A DNA stretch of 64,000 nt, from NCBI GenBank assembly GCA_009741485.1, contig CM019214.1:24264329-24328328 (forward strand), written 5' to 3'. Below are positions 63,018 through 64,000 of the stretch, piece after piece. Each line of letters opens with the position of its first letter. The first letter of the stretch is position 1. Source of the DNA: Malurus cyaneus samueli (lineage: Eukaryota; Chordata; Aves; Passeriformes; Maluridae). Below the pieces are notes generated by a model that made no database searches, was not told where the DNA came from, and saw only the letters and a list, made by a program, of their open reading frames with translations. Both the position numbers and the translations under genes were made by a program.

Positions 63018-64000
63018 AATGCTGAGGTATATGAGTATTTGATAATTGCAGTTTTTATTTGCAACAAAAAGGTTCAAACTTCCACAGATGCAGACAACTA
63101 GGGAAACAAAAGAGGCCAAGTATTTTCTAAGTAGTTTAGATGAAACCATCAACTTCAGTAGTAAAGTTCTGAGTATATGAATGCTCAGTAAATTAAGAGA
63201 TGTAAGTAGCTGTATATTTTATGATGCCACTCAGGTCCCCTAGCAAACTTCATGTTTCAAGTTTTGTCTCTTTTTTAAAAAACAAAAGGACATGTAACTA
63301 CTGCCTCCCTAGTATCCTTCCTCACCCTCTTCACTTTCCAAAGGAGGGGAAACCAAAAGCAAAGTGCACTGCTTCGGTCCTAAATTAGCACACAGCAGCA
63401 TCACAAGATAGTACCAGTGTTGATATATTCCAATTAACTTTCTTGGATAATGAAACACCTACATCAGTTCCATAGTTCACAAGCTTCAGTAATCTGCTTC
63501 TCTTCCAATTGTTTTTATTGATTATATAGAATATCTAAACAGCTTTCAGCACAAGATGGACTCTGCTAAGGCAGATTATTTAGCAGCTCTAATTATTGAT
63601 AATGCAAATCTCCCACTTGGAATGATTTACATTTGTTTCTTGTCCAGAACTGAGATGTCAAAGACAGGATTAAGATGCTGAAATATAACTGGCAATAACC
63701 AATTTCAGAACCTTAATGTAGCTCAGAAAAACAGAATATCCATTATACATACTGCAACAATACCACTTCCACTGCAAACCAGGTATTAATCTTGTATGAC
63801 ATATATGTTCATTCCATTATTTTCTTAACTTTATGTCCACATAATTTTCTCTTTAACATATCTACCTTACTTGCCCTTGAATGCAAACTGCAAATCACCT
63901 GGTTACACAGAATTAAATCAAACTGGCACTCAAAAAGCCCTAGAAACAAGGATGCCTCAGAATCAGTCTTCTGCGGTCTCCATTCATACAACCCAAAATT
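63018..64000. other. Probable CTPS2 intron, nothing recognised
   Basis: AT-rich sequence with only short open frames and no recognisable exon, RNA gene or transposon. Confidence 0.6.

Noticed and set aside
1..64000. CRISPR array, operon, riboswitch or other prokaryotic system
   Set aside because: The window is vertebrate nuclear DNA with spliced genes and LINEs; no regularly spaced repeat array or compact gene cluster is present.

Overview
The window looks like draft nuclear sequence from a bird. It is AT-rich, gene-poor and has long introns. It carries several CR1 LINE copies with the avian 3' end (…ATTCTATGATT…) and two runs of N. The species cannot be fixed from the sequence. Two genes can be supported. 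The first is CTPS2 (CTP synthase 2) on the minus strand: five 3' coding exons lie between 24,098 and 37,664. The second is a small S100/EF-hand gene on the plus strand at about 58,163-60,605, whose position, three-exon layout and 81-residue product match S100G (calbindin-D9k). In human Xp22.2, S100G lies inside CTPS2 on the opposite strand, so this is a conserved nested pair. The equivalent avian segment is expected on the chromosome-1 homologue.

Layout. 1-23,770 is intergenic DNA beyond the 3' end of CTPS2. It holds two CR1 copies (a 3' piece at 7,890-8,582 and a decayed ORF2 copy at 13,840-15,625 broken by a poly-A/N gap), simple A/T tracts and no recognisable gene. 23,770-37,664 holds the CTPS2 3' UTR and exons, with four introns of about 0.6 to 8.1 kb. 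Three CR1 fragments flank the exons near 34-35 kb. The most 5' visible exon is cut by a 5-N gap at 37,665-37,669. From 37,670 to 58,080 I find no exon; this is presumably CTPS2 intron. S100G follows, with an AP-1-like site and TATA box, a non-coding first exon, two coding exons and a poly-A signal. 60,616-64,000 is again probable CTPS2 intron, with one CR1 3' fragment.

Roles. CTPS2 makes CTP from UTP, ATP and glutamine. The visible part is the end of the glutaminase domain, with the catalytic His and Glu, plus the Ser/Asp-rich tail. S100G is a cytosolic Ca2+ buffer in mammals. In this copy the second EF-hand loop is intact, but the first (pseudo-EF) loop has Gly where the bidentate Glu should be, so calcium binding at that site is probably lost or weak. 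The two genes share a locus but no known pathway. The most notable points are the avian S100G-like gene with its altered first loop, and the assembly gap inside a CTPS2 exon. I found no previously unknown system.
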